DNA from: Phycisphaerales bacterium
GTDB taxonomy: Bacteria; Planctomycetota; Phycisphaerae; Phycisphaerales; SM1A02
Assembly: GCA_029246705.1 (NCBI GenBank)
Contig: JAQWMQ010000035.1
Location: 62,001-126,000 of the forward strand
Reading direction: 5' to 3'
Length of the DNA: 64,000 nt
Shown here: piece by piece, positions 18,957-27,097 of the stretch
How the letters are laid out: every line of letters starts with the position of its first letter
Numbering within the stretch: position 1 is the first letter of the stretch
Notes under the pieces: generated by a model
The model's database searches: none
What the model saw: only the letters and a program-made list of their open reading frames with translations
What the model was told of the DNA's origin: nothing
Translations under genes and position numbers: made by a program

Positions 18957-19299
18957 GAAGTGATCCTTGGGAGTGGAAGTCAAAAGAGGTCTCTCGGTCC
19001 CATGAGGCGACAAACTAGGGGGAATTACCTGCAGAACTTGAAAAATAGTCGATTCTTGCCCAGCTTTCCTCTTCCAATAGGGATTATTCGCTGTAGTATA
19101 CAGGTCAGAGGAATGAGAGCCTCTGGTTTGGACTCGGCATCCGAACATGAAAAGGTTTGGCTTCAGCAAGAAGCCGGAAGGAAGACTCCCGCAACGACAT
19201 AACGGCAAAAGAAGGTTGAATGGTTGTTTCATGCAACGTACCCCTTCAGAATGCCCCGGCCACTCAAGGCCGGATCACGAGCCCTTTTCCCTCCCTCCG

Positions 19300-19332
19300 C
19301 CCCCGGCCTTGTGCCGGGGGTCTTTTATTTTT
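19300..19332 (+). terminator. Intrinsic terminator
   Basis: An 8-bp stem CCCCCGGC/GCCGGGGG with a 5-nt loop is followed by TCTTTTATTTTT. The T-tract is on the plus strand only. Confidence 0.8.
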
Positions 19333-19391
19333 GAAAGCCCGGGAAGCGGCCTGGAAACGCGCTCATATGGCCTGAATGCAGGAATGAAAGA

Positions 19392-19433
19392 ACAACCGGC
19401 TGCTGCACTTGGACAAGTGCGGCAGCCGGTTGT
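19392..19433 (-). terminator. Long hairpin, likely terminator of the MmgE/PrpD operon
   Basis: A 42-nt inverted repeat: outer stem ACAACCGGCTGC/GCAGCCGGTTGT, one mismatch, inner stem GCACTT/AAGTGC. Read on the minus strand it is followed by the U-rich stretch TTCTTTCATT. It lies ~90 nt downstream of the MmgE/PrpD stop. Confidence 0.6.
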
Positions 19434-19523
19434 CGACAGTACGGGGTCAAACCCAAGCCCAGTGCCCTGCAGGGCGTCACATGAGGCCCAGGCCCGATCC
19501 AACAGCCAAATCCATGGACGAGC

Positions 19524-20954
19524 CTACGCCGTGACCTTGTCCACCATGAGGTCGAAGAGACCGTCAAGGGACGGCTGATCCTCGATGGACATGATCAACG
19601 TGCGAAGAGCGTGACAGGACTCGAGCCCCACCACGTCCGCACCAAGCGCATTGAACTTCACCGAGATCTCCTCTTCGGTCATCGGATCCCTTGGGTCACC
19701 CTTGGGCACATCGACCCGCTCGACGTGGCTGGTGCCATCGGTGAGCGTGATCGTGACCTGCGAAGGCTGGAACTCGGGGAAGAGCGCCTCGAACTCATCG
19801 TTGGGAACCACCTTGATCTTGTCCATGACGGGGATCAGGGCCGGATCGTCGATTCTCGACTGCTTGAACTGCAGCGGGGTGACCATGCCGTCGACCAGAC
19901 CGACCGCCAGGGAATACGGCAGACTGTGGTCGGCCGTCTCCTTCGAGGTGGGTCGATACTTGGCGGGGTCACCGAGAATGTCAGCCGCACGTGCAATCAC
20001 CTCGACCTTGATCTCCGAAACATCCTCGGGGTTGAGGTCATGCGCCTTGACGATCTTCATCATGGCCGTGAGCGGTGCATGGCTGAGCGCCTCGATGGGA
20101 AAACTCTTCATGCCACATCGAGTGATGCGGTAGTCACTGGCAGGCGAATTCGGAAGCTGCTCGGTCAGGATCGAGAGATCGAAGGAACCTCCGAATTTCT
20201 CGAAGCAGTGCAGCAGACCTTCCTTGCCGTCGATGACGTGCTCCGGGCCCGAATAACCTCGCTTGGCCAGAAGCGCAGCCTCGACTCCGGCCCGGGTGGA
20301 CATGGGGTCGACGGTGTTCTTCATGTTGGTCAACTTGCCGGCGGTCACGGCTCCGAGGGACATCGAGGGACTGGCGGCGATGCCGATGGCCTGCTGGATC
20401 TGCTCGGGGCTCAGTCCGTACAGGCGACCCGCCACCACCGGAGAGGCGAAGCAGGTCAGGGTCGCATGATGCCAGCCGTACTCGCGTACGCCCGGGTTGC
20501 CGAACTCGCAGAGTCGCATCTCGATCTCGTGACCGATGACGGTACCGAGAATGAGATCCTTGCCGGTGAGTCCGAGCTGCTCGCATGCGCTGAGCGCAGC
20601 GGGAATGATGTCGGAAGGATGCGACGGGTCCGCTTTCCAGTAGATGTCGTTGTAGTCCATCGCTCGAATGCAGAGAGCATTCAGCATCGACGCCATGACC
20701 GGATCAGTCTTGAACCCCGAACCGAAGACGGTGCAGGTCTCGGCCCCACCCATTTCACGGGCATGGTCGAGGAAGATCTGCACGTCATGCTGCTGGGAAC
20801 CGCCGAGAGCACAGCCAAAGGAGTCGTAGAGGAACAGCTTGGCTGCCTCGATCGCCTCGGGCGACAGCGACTCGTAGGTCAGGTCACTGGCCCATTTGGC
20901 AAGGGTCCAGCTGGCGAAGTCCTTGTTGCTCTTGCTGGTGTCGTGTCCACCCAT
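19524..20954 (-). CDS. MmgE/PrpD family dehydratase/decarboxylase
   Basis: 476 residues, full family length. Typical features are the all-helical N-terminal part (LFLYDSFGCALGGSQQHDV) and the region MDYNDIYWKADPSHPSDIIP, where family members have the conserved D-D/H-P-S motif, followed by a C-terminal alpha/beta domain. Relatives include 2-methylcitrate dehydratase and cis-aconitate decarboxylase, which act on tricarboxylates without an iron-sulfur cluster. It is the last gene of the tricarboxylate cluster, 2 nt after the isocitrate-dehydrogenase-like stop, so the two are coupled. Substrate is inferred only as a tricarboxylate or related acid. Confidence 0.85.
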   Translation of the reverse strand: MGGHDTSKSNKDFASWTLAKWASDLTYESLSPEAIEAAKLFLYDSFGCALGGSQQHDVQIFLDHAREMGGAETCTVFGSGFKTDPVMASMLNALCIRAMDYNDIYWKADPSHPSDIIPAALSACEQLGLTGKDLILGTVIGHEIEMRLCEFGNPGVREYGWHHATLTCFASPVVAGRLYGLSPEQIQQAIGIAASPSMSLGAVTAGKLTNMKNTVDPMSTRAGVEAALLAKRGYSGPEHVIDGKEGLLHCFEKFGGSFDLSILTEQLPNSPASDYRITRCGMKSFPIEALSHAPLTAMMKIVKAHDLNPEDVSEIKVEVIARAADILGDPAKYRPTSKETADHSLPYSLAVGLVDGMVTPLQFKQSRIDDPALIPVMDKIKVVPNDEFEALFPEFQPSQVTITLTDGTSHVERVDVPKGDPRDPMTEEEISVKFNALGADVVGLESCHALRTLIMSIEDQPSLDGLFDLMVDKVTA

Positions 20955-20956
20955 TT

Positions 20957-22102
20957 TCAGCCTGCCCTTTCGGTTACGCCGACCACGCGGGCGACTTCTG
21001 CGGCGACGTCGCTGGTGGAGTCACCCTTGCCGCGACCCTTGACGTCGTAGGTGGCGATCTTGCCTTCGCGGATCACCTGGGCCACACCCGCCTCGAGGCG
21101 GGTCGCCATTTCGTCTTCACCCAGCCAGTCGAGCATGAGCTTGGCGGTCAGGAACATAGCCATGGGGTTGACCACGTTCATGCCGTCGTACTTGGGAGCA
21201 GAACCGTGCGTCGGCTCGAAGACCGCATAGTCATCACCGATGTTTGCAGCAGATGCGAAGCCGAGGCCACCCACCAGGCCGGCGCAGAGGTCACTGACGA
21301 TGTCGCCGAACATGTTCTCCGCGACCAGGACGTCGTAGTCCTGCGGGTTCTTGATCATCCACATGCAGATGGCGTCGATGTTGGCTTCCCAGGCTTCGAT
21401 TCCGGGATAGTCCTTGGCGACTTCGCGGAAGACGCGAGTCATCAGGCCACCGGTCTCGCGCAGCACGTTGGGCTTCTCGACCAGGGTGACCGACTTGCGG
21501 TTGAAGGTCTTCGCGAATTCGAAGGACTGCCGACAGATCGACTCGCAACCCTGCCGGGACATGATCCGGGTGGACAAGGCGACGTTCTCGAGCCCCTTCT
21601 CCTTCCACTTGACCATCTTCGGATTGTCGCAAAGCGCATCGTAGATCTTCTCGGGAAGCGGGAACCACTCGACTCCACCGTAGGAACCTTCGGTGTTCTC
21701 ACGGAACACGACCAGGTCGACATCGTCCCTGTAGTTCAGGGAGTTGCCGGGATAGGCCTTGCAGGGTCGCATGTTGGTGTGCAGGTTGAACATCTGGCGA
21801 AGCTTGACGATGGGACTGAAGTAGACCAGACCCTTGTCACGCAGTTCGGGAGCCAGCTCGTCCTGGGCTTCCTCGCGAGGTTTGGAGGTGATCGCGCCAA
21901 AGAGAGCGCAGTCGGTCTCCTTGAGGATGTCGACCGTGCGCTGAGGCAGGGGATCACCCTCCTTGCACCAGAAGTCCCAGCCGATGTCGGCGGGAATGTA
22001 TTCAGCGTCGAGTCCGAGTGCGTCGAGTACCACCCGACAGGCATCCATGACTTCATTTCCAACGCCGTCTCCGGGCATCCAAGCAATCTTGTACTTCGCC
22101 AT
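20957..22102 (-). CDS. Isocitrate/isopropylmalate dehydrogenase family protein
   Basis: 381 residues. It has the beta-decarboxylating dehydrogenase signatures MPGDGVGNEVMDA, the substrate loop VVFRENTEGSYGG, the metal-binding acidic stretch (ENMFGDIVSDLCAGLVGG) and the nucleotide motif EPTHGSAPKYDG. It lacks any presequence. The family covers isocitrate, homoisocitrate, isopropylmalate and tartrate/malate dehydrogenases. Beside an aconitase-family gene, isocitrate or homoisocitrate is the best guess. The ATG at 22102 has AGGAG 11 nt upstream. A 121-nt gap separates it from the aconitase-family gene and may hold an internal promoter (TAGAAT on the minus strand near 22150). Confidence 0.87.
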   Translation of the reverse strand: MAKYKIAWMPGDGVGNEVMDACRVVLDALGLDAEYIPADIGWDFWCKEGDPLPQRTVDILKETDCALFGAITSKPREEAQDELAPELRDKGLVYFSPIVKLRQMFNLHTNMRPCKAYPGNSLNYRDDVDLVVFRENTEGSYGGVEWFPLPEKIYDALCDNPKMVKWKEKGLENVALSTRIMSRQGCESICRQSFEFAKTFNRKSVTLVEKPNVLRETGGLMTRVFREVAKDYPGIEAWEANIDAICMWMIKNPQDYDVLVAENMFGDIVSDLCAGLVGGLGFASAANIGDDYAVFEPTHGSAPKYDGMNVVNPMAMFLTAKLMLDWLGEDEMATRLEAGVAQVIREGKIATYDVKGRGKGDSTSDVAAEVARVVGVTERAG

Positions 22103-22223
22103 GTCTCTAAGGCTCCTAGGGTCAGATTAAATCAATGAGAAGGGTCGAATTCTAGCGATATCCATGCCCGGAGAGAACGGAAGATGGGGCAGGAAGCCGG
22201 CAGAAACGACGGATTTTGCCCCC

Positions 22224-24167
22224 TCAATCGGACGGGGACATGCGTGAGCGAACGAGGTTCTCCGCCCCATCCGCAACCACCAGTTCCTGGGCAGTCGGGC
22301 TCAGGGGCGCGAAGACGAATTGTTGCCCGGCAAGGTGGATCTCGCCGGTGCCGTAGTCGACCTGGATCGCACCACCCACCTGCGTCGGGTCCGTTCGGCC
22401 CTGGTGCTCGTTGCGACACCAGGAGACGAGTTCCGGACATTCGAAGCAGATGAATCCGTTGTTGAAGGCGTTCCGCTTGTAGGTCTCCGAGAAGCTCTCC
22501 GCGATCACGCAGGCGATGCCCCTGAGCTTCAGGCAGGTGGCGGCCTGCTCTCGGGAGGATCCGGTGCCGAAGTTCCTCCCGGCCACGATCACGTCACCCG
22601 AAAGGCTCTTGCCGTCGAAATCGGGGTCGTAGTTCGCCATGGCGGCGGCAGCCATTTCCGACTCGGTCACGTCATCCCGATAGGTCAGCTGTCCCGAGTA
22701 GATACCGTCGGTGTTCAGGTTGTCCACCGGCAGCCAGAGCAAACGACCGTCAACCGATTCAGGAAAACCGTCGATGATCTCGACACTCGAATCAGATCCT
22801 GCCGCTGCCTGGTTTCTCTGGAAGCTGTGGGCGGGCTCTCGATCCTCGTACGCGGTGGGCGCGCAGATGTAGCCGGCAAGTGCACTGGCGGCGACAACCG
22901 CCGGCGAGGCCAGATATGCCTGAGCATCGCGGCTTCCCATGCGACCCTTGAAGTTTCGGTTGGTGGCACTGATGCCTATCTCGCCGTCCTCCAAGGTGCC
23001 CGCTCCCAGTCCGATGCAGGTTCCGCAACCCGGGGGCAGTGGATGCGCCCCCGCATCCAGCAGTGTCTTCCAGGTGCCGTCCTCCTCGGCGGCGGACTGC
23101 ACGTTGGCTGACGCGGCGGCGACGTAGAAGTCAACATGCTCGGCGACAGCTTGTCCGGACATGATCTTCGCGGCAGCCTGCAGATCGGCCAGGCGCGCAT
23201 TCACGCAGGAGAGCAGGTAGGCCTTGTTGACCTTGACGCGATCGGTCTCGATCTCGGGGAGGGCACGCATGACCTTCACGTGATCCGGTCCGGAGACATG
23301 CGGGATGACCGTACCCAGATCGAGTTCCAGATCAGCGGCATAGAACGCATCCGCATCCGCTTCGAGTCGGGATTCGTGGAGTTGCTCGACATCTTCGACG
23401 GTGAGCCTCGGAGACTTGCTCTTGCGAGCGAGATACCGAGCTCGCGTGAGAAGGTAGTCCTTCAGCACCTGGTCGAAGGGAAAGACGCCGGCAAGAGCGC
23501 CCCATTCGGTGGTCATGTTGGCAATCGACATCCGCTCGTCCATGCTCAGCGCGGCAATGCCGTCCCCGGCGAATTCGACGGCATGATTGAGGACCTCGTC
23601 GTTGTTGAAGACACCGCACAGGGCGATGATCACATCCTTGCCGACCACTCCGGGCTGAAGGGTTCCAGTCAGTCGAACCCGCGCAACACGTGGAACCTGC
23701 CACCAGGTCGTGCCAGTTGCCCAGATCGAGGCGGCGTCGGTACGAACCACGGGTGTACCGAGTGCACCGACCGCGCCATAGAGATTCGAGTGGGAGTCAC
23801 TGCCGACCACCATCGCTCCCGGAATGGCGTAGCCTTCCTCGACGATCACCTGATGGGAGATCCCGGTTCCTGCGGGGTAGAAGTCCACTCCCTGATCATG
23901 GGCGAACTTCTCGATCTTCGCGTATTTTCCGAGGTTCGCGGCAGAGTGGTTCTGGATGTCATGATCGATGGCGAAGACCGGCTGCCGCGGATCTCTGATG
24001 TTCGATGCACCGATCGCCTTGAACTTGCCCATGACCGCCGACGTGTTGTCATGGGTCATGATGTGCTTCGGACGAATCGTGACGATCCCCCCACTTCGAG
24101 CGACCTCGCCTTCAGTCAAACCCACTGCGTGGGCGGTGGCGATCTTTTCGACGAGGGTGAGGCTCAT
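22224..24167 (-). CDS. Aconitase/homoaconitase family hydratase (fused large and small domains)
   Basis: 647 residues. Iron-sulfur ligands are visible in SCVN and GCGTCIGLGAG. The substrate segment VVGSDSHSNLYGAVG is followed by TDAASIWATGTTWWQVPRV, and the swivel domain includes NFGTGSSREQAATCLK. The mix of motifs resembles fungal-type homoaconitase more than bacterial AcnA/AcnB or LeuCD. It should isomerise a hydroxy-tricarboxylate via its cis-alkene. The start at 24167 is chosen because AAGGA lies 9 nt upstream; a second ATG at 24173 is only 3 nt from that site. Genes on both sides (CoA ligase, citryl-CoA-lyase-like, isocitrate-dehydrogenase-like) fit citrate/isocitrate or homologue conversion. 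Confidence 0.87.
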   Translation of the reverse strand: MSLTLVEKIATAHAVGLTEGEVARSGGIVTIRPKHIMTHDNTSAVMGKFKAIGASNIRDPRQPVFAIDHDIQNHSAANLGKYAKIEKFAHDQGVDFYPAGTGISHQVIVEEGYAIPGAMVVGSDSHSNLYGAVGALGTPVVRTDAASIWATGTTWWQVPRVARVRLTGTLQPGVVGKDVIIALCGVFNNDEVLNHAVEFAGDGIAALSMDERMSIANMTTEWGALAGVFPFDQVLKDYLLTRARYLARKSKSPRLTVEDVEQLHESRLEADADAFYAADLELDLGTVIPHVSGPDHVKVMRALPEIETDRVKVNKAYLLSCVNARLADLQAAAKIMSGQAVAEHVDFYVAAASANVQSAAEEDGTWKTLLDAGAHPLPPGCGTCIGLGAGTLEDGEIGISATNRNFKGRMGSRDAQAYLASPAVVAASALAGYICAPTAYEDREPAHSFQRNQAAAGSDSSVEIIDGFPESVDGRLLWLPVDNLNTDGIYSGQLTYRDDVTESEMAAAAMANYDPDFDGKSLSGDVIVAGRNFGTGSSREQAATCLKLRGIACVIAESFSETYKRNAFNNGFICFECPELVSWCRNEHQGRTDPTQVGGAIQVDYGTGEIHLAGQQFVFAPLSPTAQELVVADGAENLVRSRMSPSD

Positions 24168-24195
24168 GGGCATCGTTCCTTGTGCGTGAATGGAA

Positions 24196-24777
24196 TCAGT
24201 CCTGCGCGAAATCACCGGCTCGTATGCCCTTGAAGAGACGCACGGCGATGAAAAGCGGCCAGAGGAAGTGCAGGAACAGGGCAAGGCAACTGAGTACGAC
24301 ACCGGTCAGCATCAGGTCCTCGATCACCAGCGCCTGGAAGATCACCCGTGCCTCGAAGACGGAAAGCAGGCCCCAGAGCACCGAAATCAATCCCCACACG
24401 ACGAGCGAAACCGCAATGCCTCGAACCCTCCAGGCAAGCAGGAAGCCGAAGAGCACGCCGAGGCTTGAGAGGACCACCCGACCCCAGGCGAGGGTCGACA
24501 TCATCCAGAGTGGAGGCAGTTCATCGGCGACTTTCTGCACGGCCTTGCCGACCTGACTGTCCCCGAGGTGGACCAGTCCACCGGTGATCTTGCTGAAGAA
24601 ACCGGCGACTCTCATTTCGTTGCTGCGTTCGCTCACTTCACCGCGGATTTCATGAACCACGTCCGCAAAGGATCCGAGAACGATCGCAAGACCGCCATCT
24701 GAAAGCGAGACCACGATCAAGAGCGCCGCGATGACTGGGATCCAGCAATGACAGTTGTGATCGGCTTCCCTGCTCAT
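24196..24777 (-). CDS. Predicted integral membrane protein, four helices
   Basis: 193 residues with hydrophobic segments near 12-35, 95-115, 122-142 and 150-180. A soluble helical region (~36-92) lies between the first and second. An N-terminal CHC motif (DHNCHCW) precedes the first helix. I do not recognise the family. Its ATG overlaps the stop of the HD-fold gene by 4 nt and it ends 28 nt before the aconitase-family gene, so it belongs to the operon. A transport or regulatory role is possible but not shown. Confidence 0.7.
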   Translation of the reverse strand: MSREADHNCHCWIPVIAALLIVVSLSDGGLAIVLGSFADVVHEIRGEVSERSNEMRVAGFFSKITGGLVHLGDSQVGKAVQKVADELPPLWMMSTLAWGRVVLSSLGVLFGFLLAWRVRGIAVSLVVWGLISVLWGLLSVFEARVIFQALVIEDLMLTGVVLSCLALFLHFLWPLFIAVRLFKGIRAGDFAQD

Positions 24778-25373
24778 GTCGTTCCAGACTTCGCCATCTT
24801 GCCGAGGAGCTTCGCGATGTCGAAGTCAACGAAATCGGCATGGTGGAAGATGATCGACTCGATCGAGCGCTGGACCTTCTCACCTTCGTGGCTGTGGGTG
24901 GCGATGATGTGCATGACTGCCGGTGGCACCTCGTGCTTGTAGGCCATGGCCACCCCGGAAAACGGATGTCGCAGGGCCTCCCCGAAGCTGCCCTTGATGA
25001 CGTTTCCTTGCTCGTCCTTGTCGAATTCAAGTGGCTTTCCGCAGTCGGCGAGCAGCGAACCCGCGATCAGCGTGTCCCGGCAAATCGGTATCTCGCAGGT
25101 GAACGCGGATTCCAGCACGTCGGCGATGGCGATGCACTGCCGAACACATGAATTCAGGTGATCGATGAAGGACATCTCGATGTCGCCTGCAAGCAGGGTG
25201 AACTTCACGGCACGAAGCTCGTCGAAGGTCCAGCCAGCCCCGCCACAGCCGGTGGTGATCGCCTCGTTCCAGACTGCTGCCACCTTTTCACGGAGTTCCT
25301 CGGACTTGATGTCCATGAGGTTCGGAAAGAGCTTGGCGATCTCTTGAACGCCGAAACAGGTTGCTTGAGTCAT
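24774..25373 (-). CDS. HD-domain-fold protein with degenerate metal site
   Basis: 199 residues, mostly helical. The HD order is recognisable: H72 (FIDHLNSCV), then LLADCGK at 108-113 where active enzymes have L-L-H-D-I-G-K, then H136 (RHPFSG), H160/H162 and HHADFVDFD near 177-184. The histidine of the name-giving HD pair is alanine here (A109-D110), so phosphohydrolase activity may be reduced or lost. The ATG at 25373 is preferred to the longer open frame, which begins at a TTG. It sits between the citryl-CoA-lyase-like gene and the membrane protein, overlapping the latter. Role in the cluster is unknown; a ligand-binding or regulatory part is plausible. Confidence 0.75.
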   Translation of the reverse strand: MTQATCFGVQEIAKLFPNLMDIKSEELREKVAAVWNEAITTGCGGAGWTFDELRAVKFTLLAGDIEMSFIDHLNSCVRQCIAIADVLESAFTCEIPICRDTLIAGSLLADCGKPLEFDKDEQGNVIKGSFGEALRHPFSGVAMAYKHEVPPAVMHIIATHSHEGEKVQRSIESIIFHHADFVDFDIAKLLGKMAKSGTT

Positions 25374-25390
25374 GGGCAGATTGCCTTCCT

Positions 25391-26164
25391 TCAAAGTGAC
25401 ATGGACCGCTCGTCGGGGCCATCGTAATCGTGGTTGTTCGGATCGATCTTGCGCATGGGGCGCATTCGCGAGCGTTCCTCGCGAACGTGGGCGACCAGGC
25501 CCGGGACTCGGGCGATCATGAAGAAGCCGTTCATGACCTCGGGCTCGAATCCGAGATCGGCCAGGATGGCCCCCATCGCACCGTCGACGTTGACCGGGAG
25601 AGGTCGCCCTCCGGCGATGAAGACCTTTTCTACGGCCATCGCCGCAGTGCAGTGAGCACCGAACGCACCGGCCTCGCGAGTGAGTTCGAACAGTCTTCCG
25701 GTACGAGGATCGTTGCTGTGCACCCTGTGACCGAAACCGGACATCCTCTTGCCTTCGGACTTCCAGTCGGCAAGCTGGTCGGTGGCGGCCTGCTCGAGGT
25801 CACCACCATCGGCACGGGCGATGATCACGCCAAGCTGACGGGCGCAATTCTCGATGGCACCACCATGATGGTTGTTTATCGACATGATTCCAGCCGCGAC
25901 AGAGGCGGAAAGCGTCGCTCCGGTTGAGGCCACGGTTCTTGCCGCGAGAACCGAAGGTGGCGTCGCTCCATGATCGATCGAGGAGACGATCATGGCTTCG
26001 ATCAACTTGCCGGTGGCCTCGTCCGGGAGATCGCCGCGCAGGATCAGGTAGACCGCCTGCCCGAAACTCGCGTTGCCCATCAGTTCCGCGATGTCGTAGC
26101 CCCGTACGCGAACCGAGTTCGGAACGATCTTCGTGACACCAGTGGACCATGCTTGTTCTGTCAT
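25391..26164 (-). CDS. Citryl-CoA lyase / short citrate-synthase-like protein
   Basis: 257 residues, far shorter than citrate synthases (~370-430) and close to the ~260-residue citryl-CoA lyases. The three catalytic residues of the citrate synthase fold are retained: H100 (HGGAIE), H146 (SGFGHRVHSNDP) and D194 (VNVDGAMGA). The C-terminal PGLVAHVREE arginine region is also present. With a two-subunit acid-CoA ligase encoded just upstream, the simplest reading is cleavage of citryl-CoA to acetyl-CoA and oxaloacetate, as in the two-step citrate cleavage of Hydrogenobacter. Condensation in the opposite direction, or action on a citrate homologue, cannot be excluded. Confidence 0.82.
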   Translation of the reverse strand: MTEQAWSTGVTKIVPNSVRVRGYDIAELMGNASFGQAVYLILRGDLPDEATGKLIEAMIVSSIDHGATPPSVLAARTVASTGATLSASVAAGIMSINNHHGGAIENCARQLGVIIARADGGDLEQAATDQLADWKSEGKRMSGFGHRVHSNDPRTGRLFELTREAGAFGAHCTAAMAVEKVFIAGGRPLPVNVDGAMGAILADLGFEPEVMNGFFMIARVPGLVAHVREERSRMRPMRKIDPNNHDYDGPDERSMSL

Positions 26165-26178
26165 TGCATCTCTTCCAG

Positions 26179-27096
26179 TTAACTCGCGGGAACCCCGACC
26201 ACGGAGACCGTGGCTTCAGGCAGGTCCCCGAAACCATCGACCACCGTCACACCCGCCTCGCGGAGCATTTCCACCTTGCCGGCGTGGGTGCCCCGATTGC
26301 CTTCGATGATGGCGCCGGCATGACTGAAGCGCGTTCCTTCACGAGCGGCCTTGCCGCCGATGTAGGCGACGACCGGCTTGGTGATCCGTCCACTGGCGAC
26401 GGCCTCGGCAAGGCGCTCCTCCTGGGAACCGCCGATCTCACCGAAGACCACGATCGCGTCGGTCTCCGGATCCTCCTGGAACAGCTGCGCAATGCGGGGG
26501 ATGGGCATCCCGATGACGCTGTCACCACCGACGTGGCAGAGCGTGGAAAGCCCCAGGCCGGCCCGGGATAGGTAGTAGCCGCAGGAGCTGGTCATGCCCC
26601 CCGAACGGGAGACGACACCGACGGTGTGACCGGGAATCGGCTCGTTGAACCAACCCTTTGCGCTGGCTGCTCGGCCGCCGATCATCCCCAGGACACCCTG
26701 CCCGGGGGAGATGACACCGAGGGTGTTGGGGCCGATGAATTCCGCACCCGACTCCTTCGCGTGGGATGCGATGGACATGGCATCCCAGAGTGGAACCCGA
26801 TCAGGCACCAGCACCAGCAACTTCACGCCCGCATCGATGGCCTCCATGGCCGCATGCTTGATCAGTCGGGCCGGGACGAAGATCACGGAGACATCGACAC
26901 CATCATTGGCCTCGACGACTTCACTGACCTTGTCGTGGACCGGCAGCCCCTCGACTTCCTCGCCACCCTTGCCGGGCGTGCATCCGCCGACGACGTTGGT
27001 TCCGAACCCGAGCATGAGCCTGGTTCGAGCCCGACCTTCACGACCGGTGATGCCCTGGACCATGACCTTCTTGTTTCGATCGATGAGAATCGCCAT
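26179..27096 (-). CDS. Succinyl-CoA-synthetase-alpha-like subunit (candidate citryl-CoA synthetase small subunit)
   Basis: 305 residues. It has a CoA-binding N-terminal domain (VQGITGREGRARTRLMLGFG), the flavodoxin-like ligase domain, and phosphohistidine H259 in RFSHAGAIIEG. The dimer loop GGDSVIGMPIP is typical of succinyl-CoA synthetase alpha. The ATG at 27096 is 1 nt after the large-subunit stop and has GGGGAGG upstream. Succinyl-CoA synthetase, malate-CoA ligase and citryl-CoA synthetase share this fold. The citryl reading comes from the citrate-synthase-like gene 14 nt downstream. Confidence 0.8.
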   Translation of the reverse strand: MAILIDRNKKVMVQGITGREGRARTRLMLGFGTNVVGGCTPGKGGEEVEGLPVHDKVSEVVEANDGVDVSVIFVPARLIKHAAMEAIDAGVKLLVLVPDRVPLWDAMSIASHAKESGAEFIGPNTLGVISPGQGVLGMIGGRAASAKGWFNEPIPGHTVGVVSRSGGMTSSCGYYLSRAGLGLSTLCHVGGDSVIGMPIPRIAQLFQEDPETDAIVVFGEIGGSQEERLAEAVASGRITKPVVAYIGGKAAREGTRFSHAGAIIEGNRGTHAGKVEMLREAGVTVVDGFGDLPEATVSVVGVPAS

Positions 27097-27097
27097 T

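Larger units (their letters stand above)
18957..19523. other. 567-nt noncoding region with plus-strand hairpins and possible small RNA
   Basis: No open frame here looks like a protein gene. The first ~130 nt must hold the promoter of the minus-strand lipoprotein gene. On the plus strand there is a perfect 6-bp hairpin at 19256-19273 (CCGGCC/GGCCGG) followed by a strong intrinsic terminator at 19300-19332. No plus-strand gene precedes that terminator, since the next gene upstream on that strand (htpX) ends at 17726. A short untranslated RNA ending at 19332 would explain it. A second long hairpin at 19392-19433 serves the minus strand. Confidence 0.4.

Noticed and set aside
19147-19578. A possible 143-codon gene in the noncoding region
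   Set aside because: It reads straight through the strong terminator hairpin and into the MmgE/PrpD 3' end, lacks a ribosome binding site and has no recognisable motif.
24774-25373. Calling the HD-fold protein an active phosphohydrolase
   Set aside because: The first residue of the HD pair is alanine, so catalytic activity cannot be assumed.
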